Source: Juglans regia | Lineage: Eukaryota; Streptophyta; Magnoliopsida; Fagales; Juglandaceae | Length of the DNA: 64,000 nt | Assembly (NCBI RefSeq): GCF_001411555.2 | Contig: NC_049907.1 | Coordinates: 32,897,157 to 32,961,156 of the forward strand | Reading direction: 5' to 3' | Shown: piece by piece, positions 58,757 to 64,000 of the stretch | How positions within the stretch are numbered: the stretch's first letter is position 1 | Layout: each line of letters opens with the position of its first letter | Made by a program: the position numbers and the translations under genes | The notes under the pieces: generated by a model | What the model was told of the DNA's origin: nothing | The model's database searches: none | Seen by the model: only the letters and a program-made list of their open reading frames with translations

Positions 58757-59574
58757 TTAATTTTATCATGGGTACCCCCCCGAAGTAGCATTTAAAATTG
58801 CCCATGCTGCCTCTTTTTTTATATCGAACTCTGCATTTTGAAGCAGATTGACCAAGGGGGCAATTAAACCAACATCAATAACAGTCTGCATCATTGCAAA
58901 GTTGACTTTACATTATTTCCAAATAATCAATCAAGAAACCCGACAATTTCTTAAATATGCCACCTAAATGTTTAGAGAAAGGCATTGATTATTTAACATT
59001 ATAAATAAGGTAATGCTACATATAGTCCTAGAGTGTACAGTCCCCACGTACTCCCTTTGGAAAAAAGTGGAGGTCACTATTAAAAAAAATAATTTGCTAA
59101 TGTTTGTCCTAGATTTACCCACTCTTTTCAAAATGGTGGGTAAATTCTCCAAGATTACAAATATCATCTCTTATAAATATGCCACATTGAGACTGATACA
59201 TTGTGACTTTTCACACCACTTAAAAACTCGCGGTTAAAATAGAATTCAATAACCCAAAATACTCAAATTTTCTACAGATTTATATTAGTAAATTCTCCAC
59301 TAACATATTCAAAGAGAGATAGGTACAGTCCTGATCTAAAAATGAAGGGAAGACCTGTATCCAATTCCCTTATTATGAAACAATTGAGTAGAAACCAATT
59401 CACACAATTTAACATTGGCATAAACTTGCTGACATTTACTAGCATACCTATCTGCCCCCTATTTCCAGCTGTAATGTTTGAGATAGTCCAACAGGCTTCT
59501 TTCTTGATGCTCTTTTTATGATTGTGAGACAACAGGCTCAAAAGACATGGCAGTGCACCATGGTTGATTATACA
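58757..59574 (-). pseudogene. Importin-alpha exons, unit III
   Basis: Exon 59448-59574 begins after a good acceptor (TTTCTCAG) with [20 protein letters not shown] and runs to NRGQI, where a 4-bp loss damages the donor region. Exon 58757-58885 carries one extra base in the C run before GTACC, shifting frame (GGYP then stop). No last exon follows; the sequence runs into the inverted repeat at 58724. Confidence 0.9.
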
Positions 59575-59639
59575 CTGAGAAATTATGTTACCCATCAAAA
59601 TCATAGACAAATAATGTATGCACTTTATTCTCAGAATTG

Positions 59640-59860
59640 CTACTAAAACTCCTCATGCATAAACCAGGGCTTGTGCTGTCGTTTATTTTGTCATCCTACA
59701 TCTTGCAATCATCACGGGACAAACTAGCAAGGTATTCCTTTTGCTCTACCTACCATGGCAAACCTTAAGTCACTCACCTATTTATCAACTATGAACATAA
59801 GGCCTTAAATTTGGGCTATCCTATAAAGATGTTGTATTAGCTTATTGTAGTGTTAATGTG

Positions 59861-59914
<54 letters not shown>

Positions 59915-60600
59915 TTCAGTTGCATGAGGTTCAAACTTGTAATAGATATTTACAATTAAATATAGAAATGTGATTAGAGGACTAGCTGTTTCACCAAAGA
60001 TATTGAATCAGCTTGATGGAAACATGAAGCTTTAAAAAATGTAAGCCAATGTAGATCTTCCCACCTAAACAGAACTACCAGGTCAATGAACCAGAACATA
60101 GCTATGGGAATGGACCACAAGCGGAAGGCTACAACTTCTAAAGTCTAAAACTAGATTAAACCTAGCTTAACTCTCTAAAGTCTTTCCTTTTCCTAAAAAT
60201 AATTTGGAACCCAAAGGCCCCAATTTTTTTTCCAAACTCCACCCAGAAACACAACTAATTTTTAAAAAATAATCTAGAAAAATCAAAGATACAACATCCT
60301 AAAAACCATTTCTTCCAAATATAACAAATCTTCATTATATATATATATATATATATATGTTTTCAGATATAACATATCTAAACAAATTCAAACAGATATA
60401 AACAAATCTTCCAAATAATAATAACCCACGACTCTAGCATTTTGCAGCTAAACAGATCTAAACAGATACTCAAACATTCAAACATTCTCATAAAAAAAAC
60501 CCAAAATCAACAAGAAAGAACAAACCAGAGGGAAGAAAGAAAACATACCCAAACGGAAATACGTTCTAATCTCTTGGATCCCAAGCTCAAGCACTTCCAC
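59640..60600. other. Non-coding interval with an (ATT)n run
   Basis: AT-rich. It contains about 18 tandem ATT units (about 59861-59914) and a TA run near 60333-60358. No gene seen. Confidence 0.7.
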
Positions 60601-60880
60601 CGTTAGGCATCGCAGCTAGCAGAGAGAGAGATAGAGCAGATGAGAGAGTGATTTCAGGAGGGGCTAGGGTATCGCAGACGCAAAGCAGAGAGAGAGAGAG
60701 AGAGAGCAGATGAGAGAGTGATTTCGAGAGGGGCTAGGCATTGCAGACGCAGAGCAGATGAGAGAGAGGAATCAGGGGGAGGGAGGGAGGCGTAGGGCAT
60801 CGACTTCGCAAAGGAGAGAGAGAGTAGATGAGAGTTGAGAGTTGAGAGTGTGATTCGAGGGGGGTGCGCTAGGGCATCTC
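60600..60880. repeat. GA-rich tandem repeat, about 60-bp unit
   Basis: About three imperfect copies of a unit with GCAGATGAGAGAGTGATTTC and GAGGGGCTAGG..TCGCAGACGC. On the minus strand this is a CT-rich stretch of the kind found in plant 5' untranslated regions, but no coding follows. Confidence 0.65.
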
Positions 60881-61192
60881 CGGGTAAGTTGGTAACGATG
60901 CCTTCTACATCTAAACCCGGGTACCAGGTTTGAAACGGGTGCCAAGTGTAAAACCCGCATCCGTGCCTGATTGGCCCGGGTTTAAAAAAGCGGGTACCGG
61001 TTCAGGATTATTTCGAGCCGGAACCATCCGGATTCCGGACCGGGCCGGGAAGAAACCCGGCCCTGAACAGTCTTACATATAAGTCATATTTTTTTGGTAT
61101 CAGATATCATTGTATATTATCAACAAGCTACAAAAAGGATGAGTGAGTGGAGACAATCGCATCAAATCAGGCCGACCATAGTGCAATTTCTC

Positions 61193-61830
61193 TAAGGGTG
61201 TATGTAAAAAAGATAAAAAATCGATTGAACTGAAGTCAGCCCGATCTTCAATTAGTTCAATACCATTTTTTATATTTTGAAAATCAGTTTGAGCCAACCT
61301 AGATCGGCATATATATATATATATATATATATGTATATTAATTTTTTATATTATATATATATTATATTATATACTAAATTGCTAATTAATATAATATAAA
61401 ATATTTTTATCTTATTATTCAAGTCTAATAATTTTATAACATAAAATTAATACAACATTTGATATAAGTTAGACACTAATTATATTATTTTAATTTTATT
61501 ATTCAAGTTTATTAATCTCACTAATAAGTTAGACATTATTTATATTATACCAGTATAATTAGACACTAATGAATTAGATAATAGTTAACAATAAATATTA
61601 AATTTGAACAATTCAGTTTAATGTTGAAAAACTTATAATATCAAAACTTATATAGTGTCATAAGTGTAAATAGTAAACTAGAAAACTGGACCGAATCGGG
61701 CTTAAATAAAAAATACTGAAAGTTCCGGTTGTGATTATAAATCGGTCTGTATCGATTTTTAAATAATCAAAATTAATGTATATAGGTTTGGTTCCAAGAT
61801 TTGTCAAAATTCAGACCGATTACACACCTA
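61193..61830. mobile_element. hAT-type MITE in duplication copy B
   Basis: Ends TAAGGGTGTA and GATTACACACCTA, flanked by a perfect AATTTCTC pair (61185-61192, 61831-61838). Orthologous to 51027-51637. Confidence 0.85.
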
Positions 61831-63293
61831 AATTTCTCTTGTTTTATTTGAGTTTGATTGTTAAATCTTGAATTTTATTTTGGATTTTGCTAAAGAGTAA
61901 TGCTACTATACCCCTTGACGTGGCATAGTGCCACTTGGCTTAATAAAAAAAGTTTATACTAAAAAAAATGTCACCCAAAAACATAAAAAGATGAAGACTA
62001 AAATTTTAAATTCTCTTTACTATTTTATATTTGTGTTTTTAATTTTTTTTAAATTGCCACATCAAGAGGCAAAATTAATGGTATAAATTTTATTTTAATT
62101 TATTTTATAAGCAAATTAATGGTATAAAGTAGGAGCATTGTAGCCTTTCTCAAAAGGTTAAGAGTACGTTAATTTAGTGGTAAATGAGATTAAATGATAA
62201 ATTCTCAACACTTCTCATAATTCTCTTCCAAAAAATCACTTAAATACAAAACAATTTTTAATCTCAAATCTTCAACTTCTTTATCAAATCATTACAAATT
62301 TTACAAATTTTAAAATAAAATACAATATCAATATAACTTTTTCAAGCTTAAAAAATATGGAGAAAAAAGAATTAAAGGGTAAGAAGATAACTTGGGATAG
62401 TTAGAGAGGTTGTGAAAAAGAATGTTTGGGGAATGAGAGGCCGAGGATATGGAGAAATAACTGCTCTCTCCTCTCCAAACGATTGCTTTGATGTGAGAAG
62501 AGAAGGTTGGAATATTAGAGTGAGACATGAGGGCTATTTGATTTTGCTGAGATTCAGTTTATAGAGGAAATGAGGACATTGGTGCTTTGCTTGGAAAGCT
62601 TAGCATACCTATACGAGTAACCAATTACATTGTGTTTCAAGACTCGAGCCACAATGACTCGAAGCACTTGAATTCATAATTAAAATATTAAAATCTTACT
62701 ATAATAAATCATGGAAAATATGATAACCACACAAAAAAAAAAACATTAACTCTCTTCCTTCCATACAGCAATACCATATCCACCCCGACAAGATACGAAA
62801 TCCAGACCATATGGAAACAACTCATACATGACTCCGGGAAAAAGAATATGACACTCTAATACGCATTCAAGAGACCCCCACCAGCACATCCATCGGGGCG
62901 CTGTTCATGCAACAATGAACTTGGGGGACACCTTCATTCCATGTTACCAGGTGAAAATACTAAGAACAGCTGACTATGCCATCATGCCAGAATTAAACCC
63001 ACCTGACTCCTTATTTGGACATGACAGTATACACTGACCCACCTTTGAAACCCCTTCGACCACAGCGGACACAGGACGAGACTCAAATGAGATGCTGCAA
63101 GGTGCCCTGACCTGACCCAACATATACCTTACCATCCCAGGGGTGGACTTCTCCATTCAACTCTGATCCCTGCAATTGTTTTGTAAAGCGAGTGAACAAT
63201 AAAGTGAAATGAGGTTATATCTAATGAACTCTTCCTCTTTGCTGTATAACGCTGAATTGCTAAATTAATAACTAGTCAATAGTTAAGTTACCT

Positions 63294-63885
63294 TCAGCTA
63301 AAGTTAAATCCACCCGATGGAACTTGAACCTCATTCCCTCCAAAGCCAAAGCCAGGCTGAGAACCATCACCCGAAGGCACTGTTTCATCATCATCCTCCA
63401 ACCAATATGTTTCGAGAATTTTAACTGCCTTTTCATAGATCTCATTATTGTCATGACTCTGAAGATTTTCAATTTTCTCCAATCCCTCAGCATCATCTAT
63501 CATCTGGGCATATAAGTTAACCTCTCCAGTGTTGCCCAAACTCTTCTCCGCTTCCCCAACCCTCAGAATGTTTTCTAACCCTTCTAAACAGACAGTGACG
63601 ATCCTTGCATCAGGGCATACAAGAAGATCACACAATGGTTTTATACACCCTTGACTCACCAGGAACCTATCATCACGAAAGAAAAGATTAGTCATAATTT
63701 CTACCTATTAACAGATAAAATGAAAGGAGAGCAAAAGAAGAAGGTACAAGATCATACTTAATTTGATCATGGGTACCCCCCGAAGTAGCATTTGAAATTG
63801 CCCATGCAGCCTCTTTTTTTATATCGAACTCTGCATTTTGAAGCAGATTGACCAAGGGGGCAATTAAACCAGCATCAATAACAGC
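63294..63885 (-). CDS. Importin-alpha, last two exons, intact (unit IV)
   Basis: Exon 63758-63885 (128 bp) encodes [20 protein letters not shown] to GGTHDQI plus two bases, with acceptor GCAG and donor AA/GTATGA. Exon 63294-63666 (373 bp) follows after acceptor GATAG and encodes [62 protein letters not shown] and the terminal VPSGGFNFS with a TGA stop at 63296-63294. Frame is open across the splice. These are the last armadillo repeats (minor NLS pocket region) and the acidic C terminus that binds the export factor CAS. Importin-alpha carries cargo into the nucleus with importin-beta. Upstream exons lie beyond the window, so whether the whole gene works cannot be judged. Confidence 0.85.
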
Positions 63886-64000
63886 CTGCATCATTGCAAA
63901 GTTGACTTTACATTATTTCCAAATAATCAATCAAGAAACCCGACAATTTCTTAAATATGCCACCTAAATATTTAGAGAAAGGCATTGATTATTTAACATT

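Larger units (their letters stand above)
61073..64000. repeat. Segmental duplication, copy B
   Basis: Matches copy A (50910-52417 and 54925-56345) in order and orientation, with the junction at about 62576-62578. It contains the better preserved importin-alpha end. Confidence 0.9.

Noticed and set aside
63272..63496. Alternative minus-strand frame overlapping the importin-alpha last exon
   Set aside because: It is the out-of-frame shadow of the intact exon 63294-63666, which keeps the family's C-terminal motifs.

Overview
This is plant nuclear DNA, most likely from a woody eudicot. It is AT-rich and intron-bearing, and it is filled with plant-type transposons: Ty3/gypsy, Ty1/copia, CACTA, hAT, Mutator-like and PIF/Harbinger-like elements. 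Some plant gene fragments are also present (importin-alpha, a nucleolin-like gene, a CYP81-like P450). The species cannot be named from the sequence. No complete host gene is visible. The best host coding sequence is the intact 3' end of an importin-alpha gene at the right edge, on the minus strand.

Layout. 1-3740: a decayed Ty3/gypsy element (copy 1). 4197-7026: an isolated long LTR. 7479-19150: a decayed CACTA element on the minus strand with TTCGAACGT-type subterminal repeats, split by a second long LTR (12486-16481) that itself holds a hAT-type MITE. 20331-33190: a hAT transposase gene (minus strand) split by gypsy element M (20551-31579, minus). M is in turn split by gypsy element P (21524-27017, plus), and P carries a hAT-type MITE in its LTR and a second MITE in its coding region. 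Target-site duplications fix this order of insertion. 33314-35186: a Pack-MULE-like element with a 9-bp target duplication carrying the first exon of a CYP81-like P450, later split by a hAT-type MITE. 36800-37260: a copia 3' remnant. 37516-43620: a nearly full-length Ty1/copia element flanked by an unusual 17-bp direct repeat.

44207-46190 is a nucleolin-like pseudogene with a MITE in an exon. 46694-50632 is the 3' end of a chromovirus-like gypsy element with a 3.6-kb LTR. From 50910 to the end lies a segmentally duplicated block. Copy A (50910-56345) and copy B (61073-64000) share the same MITE in the same target site. Between and around them are four partial importin-alpha units and a second nucleolin 5' end.

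The three gypsy copies (1, M, P) form one family. All three lack the reverse transcriptase and RNase H core at the same place, carry Asp-Leu-Arg-Ser where the aspartic protease should have Asp-Ser/Gly-Gly, carry Lys/Glu/Ser-rich repeats, and carry a variable in-frame 45-bp repeat. The family therefore probably spread while dependent on another element's enzymes. No bacterial-type operon, CRISPR array or defence system is present. The most interesting content is this non-autonomous family, the P450 capture and the shuffled importin/nucleolin fragments.
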